DNA of 64,000 nt. It comes from JADGHX01 sp035760965. GTDB lineage: Bacteria; Pseudomonadota; Gammaproteobacteria; Steroidobacterales; Steroidobacteraceae. Position numbers and translations under genes: made by a program. Positions 25,697-34,350 of this stretch are shown here, piece by piece. The notes beneath the pieces were generated by a model. That model was given only the letters and a program-made list of their open reading frames with translations. It was not told where the DNA came from and made no database searches. How positions within the stretch are numbered: position 1 is the first letter of the stretch; each line of letters starts with the position of its first letter. The stretch lies in NCBI GenBank assembly GCA_035760965.1, contig DASTRY010000001.1:28781-92780 (forward strand). Direction: 5' to 3'.

Positions 25697-28276
25697 ATGA
25701 GCGCCGTGACCAGCGAGCAGGAGGAGCCATCGTCGATCTGGCGATGGCTCGGCCCGCTCGCCTCACTCCTCGTCTTCGGCGCGGTGGCGTACGTGCTCCA
25801 CCGCGAGATCGCGCACCTGCACGTGCGCGACATCGTGCATCACCTCGGATTGATCCCGCGCTCCGCGGTCGGCGCCGCGCTGGCGCTCACTGCGATCAGC
25901 TACTGGCTGTTGAGCTTCTACGACTGGCTCGCGATGCGCTACATCCGCAAGGCGATGGCGTATTCGCGACTGCTGTTCACGTCGTTCATCGCGTACGCAT
26001 TCGGGCACAACCTCGGGCTCGCGGCCTTCACTGGCGCCGCTATTCGCATGCGGCTCTACGGATCGGCGGGACTCACGGCCGTCGAGGTCGTGACGGCGCA
26101 GGGGTTCTGCAGCCTCACGAGCGCCATCGGCCTGACGACGCTCGAGGGACTGTCGCTCGCGATCGAGCCGGACAAGCTCGGGCACGTGCTGCATCTGAAC
26201 GTCGCGTGGTCGCGCGCGCTCGGGTTCGTCCTGCTGGGTGCGGTGGCAGCGTACGTGATCGTCTGCGTGTTCATTCGCAGACCCATCGAGATTCGCGGCT
26301 GGCAGCTGCGGATGCCGCGGCCATCGTTGGCAGTGTCGCAGGTCGTGCTGGGTGTCGTGGACCTCGCGGTCGCGTCCGCGATTCTGTGGGTGCTGCTGCC
26401 GGGCGGAGCCAACGTCACCTACTTCGCGTTTCTCGGTGCGTACGCGGCGGCGGTGACCGCGACCATCATCAGCCACGTGCCCGGCGGCCTCGGCGTGTTC
26501 GAGACGGTGATCATCCTCGCCATTCCGCAAGTGCCCGCGAGCTCGCTGCTGAGCTCGATGCTCGTGTATCGCGCGACGTACTACCTCGTGCCGCTCGCGG
26601 TCGCGGCGCTGATGTTCGGCGCAAAGGAGCTCGAAGCACGTCGCGGCTCGATCGCCCGGGCGCACGAGCTGGCCTCGCTGTACATCGCACCCATCGTGCC
26701 GCAAGTGGCGGGCACGCTCACGTTCCTCGCGGGCGTGCTGCTGCTGATCTCCGGGTCGACGCCGGCCATCGAGCTGCGCCTCGATGTGCTGCGCCACATC
26801 CTGCCGCTCGCAGTCCTCGAAGCGTCACATCTCGCCGGCAGCGCCATCGGGCTCGGGCTGATCGTGCTGGCGCGCGCGCTGTTTCGGCGCGTCCAGGCGG
26901 CCTATCACATCTCGTTCTGGCTGCTCGTCGGGGGCATCGGGGCCTCCCTGCTGAAAGGTCTCGACTTCGAGGAAGGCATCGCCCTCGGCATCGTGCTGAT
27001 CGTCTTGACGCTCGGCCGGCGCGCGTTTTATCGGCCGACGTCGATCCTCGAAGAGCGGTTCACGCCGATCTGGGCGGCGAGCGTCGCGGGCGTGATCGCG
27101 ACGGCGATCTGGATCGCGATGTTCGCGTACCGGCACGTCGAATACTCGCGCGAGCTGTGGTGGACCTTTGCGCTGGACGCCAACGCGCCGCGCGCCCTGC
27201 GCGCAACGCTGGTCGTGGTGCTGCTCGCCACTGCGTGGCTGCTCCTCAACCTGCTGCAGCCCGCCAAGCCGGAGCCGGCCGTCGCCGGCGAGGAGGACCT
27301 CGAGCGCGCGAAAAAGATCATCGCGCAGTGCGATCTCACGATGGCGAACGCTGCGCTGACGGGCGACAAGCGCCTGCTCTTCAACGATACGAACGATGCG
27401 TTCGTCATGTATCAGGTGAACGGTCGCAGCTGGATCGCGCTCGGCGATCCTGTCGGGCCGAAGTCACGCGCCGAAGAGCTGGTGTGGCGCTTCCGCGAGC
27501 TCTCGGATCACCACGGCGGCCGCACGGTCTTCTATCAGGCGAGCGGCGATCGGTTGCCGCTCTATGTGGACCTGGGTCTCGCCGCCTTGAAGATCGGCGA
27601 GGAAGCGCGCGTTCCGCTGCAGCAGTTCTCGCTGGAGGGTCCGGCGCGCGCAGACCTGCGCCAGGCGCATCGACGCGCCGAGCGCAGCGGCGCCTCGTTC
27701 GAGATCGTGCCGTCCGAGAAGGTACACGCGCTGCTGCCGCACCTCGCCCGCATCTCCGATGCGTGGCTCACCGAGAAATCCACGGCCGAGAAGCGCTTCT
27801 CGGTCGGTGCGTTCTCGGAGCAGTACGTCAAGCAGTTCCCCATCGCGCTCGTGCGCAGCGAGGGCACGCCGTCCGCATTCGCCAACCTGTGGCCGACGGG
27901 CACGAAGGAAGAGCTGTCGGTCGACCTCATGCGGTTCGGACCGGACGCGCCGCGCGGCGCGATGGATTACCTCTTCATCGAGCTGATGCTCTGGGCGAAA
28001 GCCCAGGGCTACCGCTGGTTCAATCTGGGCATGGCCCCGCTCGCCGGCCTGGAGCGCCACCCGCTGGCGCCCGCCTGGCATCGGGTGGGGAACTTCGTGT
28101 TCCGTCACGGCGAGCACTTCTATAACTTCGAGGGCCTGCGCCGCTACAAGGCCAAGTTCGATCCCGTCTGGGAACCGCGCTATCTGGTCGCCCCCGGAGG
28201 GGTGGCGCTCCCGCGCATCCTCGTGGACGTCTCCGTCCTCATCGCGGGCGGCATGAAAGAGCTGTTCGCGCGATAA
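25697..28276 (+). CDS. mprF: Bifunctional phosphatidylglycerol lysyltransferase/flippase MprF
   Basis: Inner-membrane enzyme that adds an aminoacyl group (usually lysine) to phosphatidylglycerol and flips it, reducing attack by cationic peptides. From ATG 25697 it is 859 residues. The N-terminal half has many hydrophobic segments with the flippase motif AYAFGHNLGLAAFTGAAIRMRL near residues 100-120 and HVPGGLGVFETVI near 260. The C-terminal DUF2156/GNAT-like synthase begins near residue 560 with NDAFVMYQVNGRSWIALGDPVG and has LRQAHRRAERSGASF and FNLGMAPLAGL. It follows ettA by 10 nt, so it is likely co-transcribed. Whether it transfers Lys or Ala cannot be read here. Confidence 0.94.
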   Translation: MSAVTSEQEEPSSIWRWLGPLASLLVFGAVAYVLHREIAHLHVRDIVHHLGLIPRSAVGAALALTAISYWLLSFYDWLAMRYIRKAMAYSRLLFTSFIAYAFGHNLGLAAFTGAAIRMRLYGSAGLTAVEVVTAQGFCSLTSAIGLTTLEGLSLAIEPDKLGHVLHLNVAWSRALGFVLLGAVAAYVIVCVFIRRPIEIRGWQLRMPRPSLAVSQVVLGVVDLAVASAILWVLLPGGANVTYFAFLGAYAAAVTATIISHVPGGLGVFETVIILAIPQVPASSLLSSMLVYRATYYLVPLAVAALMFGAKELEARRGSIARAHELASLYIAPIVPQVAGTLTFLAGVLLLISGSTPAIELRLDVLRHILPLAVLEASHLAGSAIGLGLIVLARALFRRVQAAYHISFWLLVGGIGASLLKGLDFEEGIALGIVLIVLTLGRRAFYRPTSILEERFTPIWAASVAGVIATAIWIAMFAYRHVEYSRELWWTFALDANAPRALRATLVVVLLATAWLLLNLLQPAKPEPAVAGEEDLERAKKIIAQCDLTMANAALTGDKRLLFNDTNDAFVMYQVNGRSWIALGDPVGPKSRAEELVWRFRELSDHHGGRTVFYQASGDRLPLYVDLGLAALKIGEEARVPLQQFSLEGPARADLRQAHRRAERSGASFEIVPSEKVHALLPHLARISDAWLTEKSTAEKRFSVGAFSEQYVKQFPIALVRSEGTPSAFANLWPTGTKEELSVDLMRFGPDAPRGAMDYLFIELMLWAKAQGYRWFNLGMAPLAGLERHPLAPAWHRVGNFVFRHGEHFYNFEGLRRYKAKFDPVWEPRYLVAPGGVALPRILVDVSVLIAGGMKELFAR

Positions 28277-28328
28277 CTGCCGAATGTGACGGCGTTCCGC
28301 GACAGACGCCGGAACCGCGAATCGCGAC

Positions 28329-28355
28329 TCAAGTCCGGCGCGCGCGCGCCGTTAA
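28329..28355 (+). promoter_or_regulatory. Predicted FliA (sigma-28) promoter of fliS
   Basis: TCAA at 28329-28332, a 15-nt spacer and GCCGTTAA at 28348-28355 fit the flagellar sigma-28 pattern (TAAA/TCAA-N15-GCCGATAA) with one mismatch in the -10 element. Transcription would start near 28363, about 28 nt before fliS. The site lies between mprF and fliS and separates the flagellar locus from its neighbour. Confidence 0.75.
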
Positions 28356-28390
28356 CCGGGCCAGGAGTCACTTGTCGGAGCCTCGAGGCT

Positions 28391-28810
28391 ATGACGGCCT
28401 ATACACGTCCATCCACACTCGCCGCCTACCAGAGCGTCGCCACGCATGGGGGCGTCGCCGCCGCGGATCCGCATCGCCTCGTCGTGATGCTCATGGACGG
28501 CGCGCTCGAGCGCATTGCTCGCGCGCGGGGCTGCATCGGCAACGGCGCGCTCGCGGAGAAGAATCAGCTCCTGAGCAGCGCGGTCTCGATCGTGGACGAG
28601 CTGCGCTGCAGCCTCGATCTCGAGAAGGGCGGCACCATCGCCGCGAACCTCGACGACCTCTACGACTACATGTGCCGCCAGCTCATGAAGGCCAATCTCA
28701 CCAATCGCATCGAGACTCTCGACGAGGTCTCGCACCTGCTGAACGAGATCCGCAGCGCGTGGATCGCGCTGCCGGCGGAGGCCCGCGCACTGCGTCCCAA
28801 TCCGCGCTAG
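28391..28810 (+). CDS. fliS: Flagellar export chaperone FliS
   Basis: Cytoplasmic chaperone that binds flagellin before secretion. From ATG 28391 (MTAYTRPSTLAAYQSVATHG) it is 139 residues, the usual size. FliS signatures are the LVVMLMDGALERIARARG helix, the KNQLLSSAVSIVDELRCSLDLEKGG segment, and LYDYMCRQLMKANLTN. Flagellin, fliD and flaG are not adjacent; the neighbour is mprF, so the filament genes lie elsewhere or beyond this locus. A FliA-type promoter precedes it. Confidence 0.95.
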   Translation: MTAYTRPSTLAAYQSVATHGGVAAADPHRLVVMLMDGALERIARARGCIGNGALAEKNQLLSSAVSIVDELRCSLDLEKGGTIAANLDDLYDYMCRQLMKANLTNRIETLDEVSHLLNEIRSAWIALPAEARALRPNPR

Positions 28811-28883
28811 CGCGGCGTGCAGGCGCACATCGGTAGGTCCACAATCCCAACCCCCTCGAGCTCGCGCCTTCAAGGACAGCGCC

Positions 28884-29459
28884 ATGTACGACGGTTCGGA
28901 TACAGTCATTCTCTTCGAAGAGCTGGCCTATCAGGACATCCTGCCGGTCGCGTGGCGGCCGCTCGGCGATCAGATCGATCCGGACCTCGCCGCGAGCTAC
29001 ATGGCCTCGAACGTGCGCGTGCTGCAGGCGGCCACCGCCCTGCAGGAGCAGGGGCAGGTCGAAAAGCCCGACGAGAACAATCCGCACTCGGCGGATTTCC
29101 TCCGCATCGAGATGAAGATCAACCTGCTGCTCGATGTGGTCGGCCGCATCCTTGCAGCCAATCAGCCGCGCCCGCCCGCGGTCGCGATCCGCTTCAATGC
29201 GCTCGGCGCCACGTTTCAGGGGGCGCAACCGCTGCCGAAGCCCGGCGCGCAGGGCTCCGTGGAGATCTACCTGCGCGAATGCGTGGCGGAGCCGCTGCGT
29301 CTCATCGGCCGGGTGGCGAACGTCTCGCCGAGCGGGGAGATCAAAGTGCGCTTCCTGCCACCGGGCGAAGCGACCTCGGATCTGCTCGAGAAGCTCGCAT
29401 TCCGGCGGCACCGCCGCCAGGTGGCCGGCAGCCGTAGCGCTCCGCGCCCGCGCCGCTGA
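28884..29459 (+). CDS. Atypical PilZ-domain (c-di-GMP receptor-like) protein
   Basis: A 191-residue cytoplasmic protein with an N-terminal helical region (LPVAWRPLGDQIDPDL, RIEMKINLLLDVVGRILA) and a C-terminal beta domain. The second PilZ motif NxSxxG is visible at N146-G151 (NVSPSG), followed by EIKVRFLPPG. A canonical RxxxR motif is not evident. This fits the tetrameric tPilZ group known from Xanthomonas, where a gene of this type lies between fliS and the fleQ region as here. It probably tunes flagellar function to c-di-GMP; binding ability is uncertain without RxxxR. The C-terminus is arginine-rich. Confidence 0.8.
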   Translation: MYDGSDTVILFEELAYQDILPVAWRPLGDQIDPDLAASYMASNVRVLQAATALQEQGQVEKPDENNPHSADFLRIEMKINLLLDVVGRILAANQPRPPAVAIRFNALGATFQGAQPLPKPGAQGSVEIYLRECVAEPLRLIGRVANVSPSGEIKVRFLPPGEATSDLLEKLAFRRHRRQVAGSRSAPRPRR

Positions 29460-29784
29460 TCGCGTCGCTCGCAGCGCGCTTGCCGCGATCGCATCGGCGC
29501 TCGCGTCGCGGTTTGGACGTGCCGCTAGTGCGGCAGACTCTTGCCGCCCCGCGCAACTGCGGTACGGCGCGCGCCTCTCGTCACTCGCCGCCGAAACTTT
29601 AGTGCTGCGGCTACGCACACGCCGCAAGTGTGAGCGAAATCACGCGTATCAACTCCGACACACGGGCTGCATCACGCTCTTGGCTCGCCCCATAAATTAA
29701 CAATACGCCCCACGTTCGCAGGCGGGGTCTAGACGCCGACGTACACGAGAGAGTCGGCGGGCAGAAGTTGAAAGTGGAGAGTCC
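29460..29784. other. Intergenic region upstream of the fleQ-like gene
   Basis: This 325-nt non-coding stretch becomes AT-richer near 29690-29704 (AAATTAACAATA) and probably holds the activator-gene promoter. I found neither a convincing sigma-54 (GG-N10-GC) nor a FliA element, which fits the top of a flagellar hierarchy read by the vegetative sigma factor. No small gene or clear terminator was recognised. Confidence 0.5.
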
Positions 29785-31032
29785 GTGCACGCAGAAGAGT
29801 TGTCCACCAGTCCGCGCATGAGCGGGACGGAAGGCACCGGGGCGCAAACGTTCACCGTGATCGAGAGCACTGAGCGTGCGCGCGTTCGTTTACCGACCGG
29901 CACCTCGCCGGCGATTCGCGAAGTCATCTCACTGATCCGTCAGGTCGCGGAACACGATTCCACGGTTCTCATCCTCGGCGAGTCGGGCACCGGCAAAGAA
30001 GTGGCCGCGCGCGCGATTCACGATCTGTCGCCGCGCCGCCAGCGGCCTTTCGTCGCAGTGAACTGTGGAGCGATCCCTGCGGAGCTCCTCGAGAGCGAGC
30101 TGTTCGGCCACGAGAAAGGGGCGTTCACGGGCGCCATCGCGGCGCGCAAGGGACGTTTCGAGATCGCCGAGGGCGGCACGCTCTTCCTCGACGAGATCGG
30201 AGACATGAGCCCGACGATGCAGGTGAAGCTGCTGCGCGTGCTGCAAGAGCGCGTCTTCGAGCGCGTCGGCAACCACGTCCCCATGCGCTGCAACGTGCGC
30301 ATCATCGCGGCGACTCATCGCAATCTGGAAGAGTCGATGGCGCGCGGGACTTTCCGCGAAGATCTGTTCCATCGTCTGAACGTATTTCCGATCGAGATGC
30401 CGCCGCTGCGCGCGCGTCTCGAAGACCTGCCGCTGCTCGTGCGCGACTTCACCGCGCAGAACGTGGCCGAAGGTCGCGGGCAGGTGCAATTGTCGTTGCG
30501 CGCGCTCGCGGCGCTCGCGCTCTGCCCCTGGCCGGGCAACGTGCGCGAGCTCGCGAATCTCATCGAGCGGCTGTCGATCGTCGCCGCAGGGCGCACTGCG
30601 GACATCGCGGATTTGCCCGCGAAATACCGTCCGGCCGACTGGTCGGCGCAGTGGGTCGCACCGCCCTTCGCGAGCGAGATCGCGGCGCTCGACACGACGG
30701 TCGCCGAGCGCATTCTGCTCGACGGCGACGCGCTGCCGGACGGCACGAAGCTTCTGCCTCTCGAAGAGGAAGACGCGCTCGAGTGCGACGACGAGGATTG
30801 CATTCACGCGCAAGGATCCGACGGCGCATCGCTCGCCGTGTTGCCGGAGAGCGGCATCGATCTGCGTGCGCATCTGCTCGACATCGAGCGCAAGCTCGTC
30901 GAGCAGGCGCTCGCGCGCTCCGGCGGTGTCGTGGCGCACGCGGCGCGTCTCCTCGGCTTGCGGCGTACGACGCTGGTCGAAAAGCTCCGCAAGCTCGGCA
31001 TGCTGACCGGCGACGTCGGCGCCGAGGAGTGA
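29785..31032 (+). CDS. fleQ: Sigma-54-dependent flagellar master activator, FleQ-like, lacking the N-terminal domain
   Basis: A 415-residue bacterial enhancer-binding protein starting at GTG 29785 (GGAG just upstream). The AAA+ domain spans about residues 40-270: Walker A GESGTGKE near 67, GHEKGAFTGA near 110, Walker B GGTLFLDEIGD near 132, and WPGNVRELANLIERL near 252. A Fis-type helix-turn-helix ends the protein (VVAHAARLLGLRRTTLVEKL). Only about 37 residues precede the AAA+ core, so the REC-like FleQ domain of Pseudomonas-type proteins is missing. A strongly acidic patch (LEEEDALECDDED) sits between the AAA+ and HTH parts. FlrA/FlbD-like naming is an alternative. Confidence 0.75.
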   Translation: MHAEELSTSPRMSGTEGTGAQTFTVIESTERARVRLPTGTSPAIREVISLIRQVAEHDSTVLILGESGTGKEVAARAIHDLSPRRQRPFVAVNCGAIPAELLESELFGHEKGAFTGAIAARKGRFEIAEGGTLFLDEIGDMSPTMQVKLLRVLQERVFERVGNHVPMRCNVRIIAATHRNLEESMARGTFREDLFHRLNVFPIEMPPLRARLEDLPLLVRDFTAQNVAEGRGQVQLSLRALAALALCPWPGNVRELANLIERLSIVAAGRTADIADLPAKYRPADWSAQWVAPPFASEIAALDTTVAERILLDGDALPDGTKLLPLEEEDALECDDEDCIHAQGSDGASLAVLPESGIDLRAHLLDIERKLVEQALARSGGVVAHAARLLGLRRTTLVEKLRKLGMLTGDVGAEE

Positions 31033-31053
31033 CGTCGGAACATTGACGGTCGT

Positions 31054-31084
31054 GCGGCGGAGAATTGCCGCTCTCTGCCGCCGC
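31054..31084 (+). terminator. Hairpin between the two activator genes
   Basis: GCGGCGG at 31054-31060 pairs perfectly with CCGCCGC at 31078-31084 over a 17-nt loop. It lies between the fleQ-like stop and the sigma-54 promoter. No T-run follows, so a terminator role is only possible. Confidence 0.3.
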
Positions 31085-31120
31085 GTGTGACCGCTCTCGC
31101 AAAACGATCGCGATTTGGCC

Positions 31121-31136
31121 CGGCACAGCTTTTGCA
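31121..31136 (+). promoter_or_regulatory. Predicted sigma-54 promoter
   Basis: CGGCACAGCTTTTGCA matches the -24/-12 element TGGCAC-N5-TTGCA: GG and GC are separated by exactly 10 nt, with an intact GGCAC and TTGCA. The transcript would start near 31148 and run into the second activator gene at 31176 and probably fliE-fliK, since only 12 nt separate that gene from fliE. Confidence 0.8.
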
Positions 31137-31175
31137 CCTTGGGTCCCGATGCACGACTTTGCATGCGAGGCCTGA

Positions 31176-32282
31176 ATGTCCGAGGAAACCACTGTGACGG
31201 CCGACACGAATGCTGCGCCGACGCGCGTGCGTGTCGGCGATGGCGAAACGGAGCTCGACGTCGCGCGCGGCGAGCAGCCGTCCGGGCGAGTCGAGGCCGT
31301 CGAGCTCGTCGCGTGCGCTCCGATATCGCGCCGGCTCGCCGAGCTCGCGCGTCGCGTGGCGACGAGCGATTGCACCGTGCTGATCGTCGGCGAGTCGGGC
31401 ACCGGCAAGGAAGTGCTGGCGCGCTACATCCACCGCAACTCGAAGCGCTCGACGCGGCCGTTCGTCGCGGTCAATTGTGCGGCCATTCCCGAGACGATGC
31501 TCGAAGCGATGCTCTTCGGCTACGAGCGGGGCGCATTCACGGGTGCGCAGGCAGCCTGCCCGGGCAAGTTCGAGCAGGCGCAAGGCGGCACGCTGCTGCT
31601 CGACGAAGTGACCGAGATGCCGCTCGCATTGCAAGCGAAGCTGCTGCGCGTTCTGCAGGAGCGTGAAGTGGAGCGACTCGGTGGACGTACGCCCATCGCG
31701 CTCGACGTCCGCGTGCTCGCGACGACCAACCGCCGCCTGCGCGAAGAAGTTTCCGCCGGTCGTTTCCGCGAAGACCTCTACTACCGCCTCAACGTCTTCC
31801 CGCTCGCGCTCGCGCCGCTCGCGATGCGGCGCGACGACGTGCTGCCGCTCGCGATGCAGCTGCTGGCGCGTCGCTGCAAACCGGGCGAACGCGTGCCGGC
31901 ACTGAGCGCGGATGCCGCGCATCTGCTGCTCACTTACAACTGGCCCGGCAACGTGCGCGAGCTCGACAACTTGTTGCAGCGTGCGCTGATTCTCGTGAAT
32001 GGCCCGGTGATCGAGCCCGAGCACATTCAGTTCGAATTGATGAACGAGCCGCTGCAGTCCGCCGCGCTCGCTCCGACGGAAGCGGCGCCGGCGCGCAAGG
32101 ACGCCGCGCCACCCTCGCTCGCGCGTTGCCTGCATGCGACGGAGACCGACCTGATTCTCGAGGCGCTGCGCACCGGCTGCGGACGACGCGAGGTCGCCGA
32201 GAGACTCGGTATCAGCCCACGCACGCTGCGTCACAAGCTCGCGCGTCTGCGCGAAGCCGGCGTCGCGATTCCAGCGGCCTGA
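31176..32282 (+). CDS. Sigma-54-dependent transcriptional activator (FlbD/FleR-type) without receiver domain
   Basis: A second enhancer-binding protein, 368 residues. About 50 residues precede an AAA+ domain with Walker A GESGTGKEVLAR, YERGAFTGA, Walker B GGTLLLDEVTEMP, RFREDLYYRLNVFPL and NWPGNVRELDNLLQRAL. The C-terminal Fis-like HTH reads GRREVAERLGISPRTLRHKL. No receiver or GAF domain is present, so activity cannot be controlled by direct phosphorylation as in FleR. A sigma-54 promoter lies just upstream, so it appears to belong to class II. Its position before fliE suggests it activates basal-body genes. Confidence 0.88.
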   Translation: MSEETTVTADTNAAPTRVRVGDGETELDVARGEQPSGRVEAVELVACAPISRRLAELARRVATSDCTVLIVGESGTGKEVLARYIHRNSKRSTRPFVAVNCAAIPETMLEAMLFGYERGAFTGAQAACPGKFEQAQGGTLLLDEVTEMPLALQAKLLRVLQEREVERLGGRTPIALDVRVLATTNRRLREEVSAGRFREDLYYRLNVFPLALAPLAMRRDDVLPLAMQLLARRCKPGERVPALSADAAHLLLTYNWPGNVRELDNLLQRALILVNGPVIEPEHIQFELMNEPLQSAALAPTEAAPARKDAAPPSLARCLHATETDLILEALRTGCGRREVAERLGISPRTLRHKLARLREAGVAIPAA

Positions 32283-32294
32283 TGAGGTGCTGAC

Positions 32295-32645
32295 ATGAGC
32301 CAGATGGAAATCGATCGCGTGCTCGCCACCATTCGCTCGTTCTCGGCGCAGAACGCCGGCGGAATCGGCGGTGTGGGTCAGGGAAATGCCGCCGCGGGCG
32401 CTGCCGGCAGCACCAACGGCGTGTCCGAGTTTTCCAAGCTGCTGCAGAAGGGCATCGACGCGGTCAATCAGGCGCAGAGCACCGCCAATGATCTCGCGAC
32501 GAAGTTCGAGAAGGGCGTGCCCGGCGTCGAGCTGCCGCAGGTGATGCTCGAGATGCAGAAGGCGAGCGTGTCGTTTCGCGCGCTCACGGAGGTACGCAAT
32601 CGGCTCGTGAGTGCGTACCAAGAAATCATGAACATGCCTCTGTGA
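32295..32645 (+). CDS. fliE: Flagellar hook-basal body protein FliE
   Basis: Small adapter joining the MS ring to the proximal rod, 116 residues, exported through the flagellar apparatus. The C-terminal half holds the family signature: VELPQVMLEMQKASVSFRALTEVRNRLVSAYQEIMNM. The N-terminal half is Gly/Ala-rich and flexible. It is the first structural gene of a fliE-fliK run, 12 nt after the sigma-54 activator gene and 13 nt before fliF. Confidence 0.95.
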   Translation: MSQMEIDRVLATIRSFSAQNAGGIGGVGQGNAAAGAAGSTNGVSEFSKLLQKGIDAVNQAQSTANDLATKFEKGVPGVELPQVMLEMQKASVSFRALTEVRNRLVSAYQEIMNMPL

Positions 32646-32658
32646 TGGGAACTGACGT

Positions 32659-34350
32659 ATGAGCGCCGAAGCCGCCGCCCTACCCGGGTATGCGTCGCGA
32701 CTTCCCGCAAGCCTGAAGCCGCTCCTGCTGCTCATCGGCATCGCGGCCGCGGTCGCGGCCGGCGTCATGGTCGTGCTTTGGTCGCGCGGCCCGAGCTACA
32801 GCCTGCTCTACACGAATCTCTCCGCCGAGGATCAAGCCCAGGTCGCGTCCGCGCTCGAAGCGGCCGGAATTCCGTATCGGATCGAAGGCACGAACGGCAT
32901 GTCCGTGCCCGCCGAAAAGCTGAACGACGCGCGCCTGAAGCTCGCCGGTCAGGGATTGCCCGAGGGCAGCGGCGGCTTTGCGAACATCGCGAAGGATCCG
33001 GGATTCGGCGTCAGCCAGTTCATGGAAGGCGCGCGCTATCAACACGCACTCGAGACCGAGCTTGCGCGCACCATCGCGAGCCTGCGGCCGGTCGATGGCG
33101 CGCGCGTGCATCTCGCCGTGCCGCGCGAATCCGCTTTCGTGCGCGATCGGCAGCCCGCGAGCGCGTCCGTTTTTGTCCAGCTCAAGGCTGGGAAGCGTCT
33201 CGAGCAGGAGCAGATCCAATCGATCATCAATCTCGTCGCGTCGAGTATTCCTGAGCTGGATGCGAGCCACGTCACCGTAGTCGATCAGCAAGGACGTTTA
33301 CTCTCGGCACCGCAGACGAACAGCGAGCTCGCCCAGCGCGAGCGGCAGTTCGAGCTGACGCGCCGACTCGAAGAGGACTACGCGCAGCGCATCGAGGCAC
33401 TGCTCACTCCTTTCGTCGGCCCCGGCCGGGTGCGTGCGCAGGTCGTCGCACAGGTCGATACCTCGGTGACGGAGGAAGCGCGTGAACAATACAAGCCGGA
33501 CAGCCAGGTCGTCCGCAGCGAACAAACGACGGAGACCACGAGTCGCGACGGCTCCGGCGCGCAAGGCGTGCCCGGCTCGCTGTCGAATCAGCCGCCCACG
33601 CCTGGCACGGCGCTGCCGCCCAATGCCACGACTGCAGCTCCTGCAGCTGCGGGTGCCGCAAATCCGGGCGCTGCCAAGACACAAGGTGCGGCCGTCGCTA
33701 ACGCTCCAACCGCGGGTCCCGACAACACCTCCCGGTCGAGCACCCGCAACTATGAAATCGATCGGACCCTGGCGTACACGAAGACTCCATCCGGCCGCCT
33801 GCAGCGACTCACAGTTGCTGTGCTCATCGACAATCTGCGTACGACCGGCGCGGATGGTAAGACCAAGAGCACGCCGCTCACGCCACAGCAGCTCGAGCAC
33901 GTAACGCAGCTCGTCAAGGACGCCGTCGGCTTCAACGCCGAGCGCGGCGACAGCGTGAACGTCGTGAACACGCCGTTCCGCGAGGAAGCGACGCCGCCCG
34001 CAGGCGAGCTCGAGCAGCAGCCGATCTGGGAGCAACCGTTCGTACGCGACATCGCGAAGATCGTCGCCGGGCTCATCGTGCTGCTCGTTCTAGTGCTCGC
34101 CGTGCTCCGGCCCCTGACGCGCGGTCTCCTCTCCCACACACGCGCCGCCGCTCCGCAAGTGGTATACGCGCCGGACGGCGCGGCTGCCGGCGGACCGGGC
34201 GGCACCGCCCCACGCGTTGCGAATGGCACGCTCACGAACGCGCCGCCGCTCGCGTACGAACAGCAGCTCGCGCAGGCGCGCACGCTCGTGGGTCAGGATC
34301 CGAAACGGGTCGCGCAGGTCGTGCGCACCTGGGTCGCACAGGACGAATAA
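32659..34350 (+). CDS. fliF: Flagellar MS-ring protein FliF
   Basis: Forms the inner-membrane MS ring on which the basal body and export gate are built; 563 residues. TM1 lies near residues 17-40 (LLLLIGIAAAVAAGVMVVL). The conserved YSLLYTNLSAEDQAQVASALEAAGIPY region and the ring-building GFGVSQFMEGARYQHALETELARTI segment follow. TM2 is near residue 475 (IVAGLIVLLVLVLAVL), and a cytoplasmic tail with RTWVAQDE binds FliG. The middle linker (about 300-370) is Ala/Pro/Thr-rich. The stop codon directly abuts the fliG ATG. Confidence 0.96.
   Translation: MSAEAAALPGYASRLPASLKPLLLLIGIAAAVAAGVMVVLWSRGPSYSLLYTNLSAEDQAQVASALEAAGIPYRIEGTNGMSVPAEKLNDARLKLAGQGLPEGSGGFANIAKDPGFGVSQFMEGARYQHALETELARTIASLRPVDGARVHLAVPRESAFVRDRQPASASVFVQLKAGKRLEQEQIQSIINLVASSIPELDASHVTVVDQQGRLLSAPQTNSELAQRERQFELTRRLEEDYAQRIEALLTPFVGPGRVRAQVVAQVDTSVTEEAREQYKPDSQVVRSEQTTETTSRDGSGAQGVPGSLSNQPPTPGTALPPNATTAAPAAAGAANPGAAKTQGAAVANAPTAGPDNTSRSSTRNYEIDRTLAYTKTPSGRLQRLTVAVLIDNLRTTGADGKTKSTPLTPQQLEHVTQLVKDAVGFNAERGDSVNVVNTPFREEATPPAGELEQQPIWEQPFVRDIAKIVAGLIVLLVLVLAVLRPLTRGLLSHTRAAAPQVVYAPDGAAAGGPGGTAPRVANGTLTNAPPLAYEQQLAQARTLVGQDPKRVAQVVRTWVAQDE

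Noticed and set aside
30804..32768. A 654-codon minus-strand frame opposite the second activator, fliE and the ends of their neighbours
   Set aside because: Same compositional signature (RR, QH, ER-rich) and no family. It is a shadow of the plus-strand genes.
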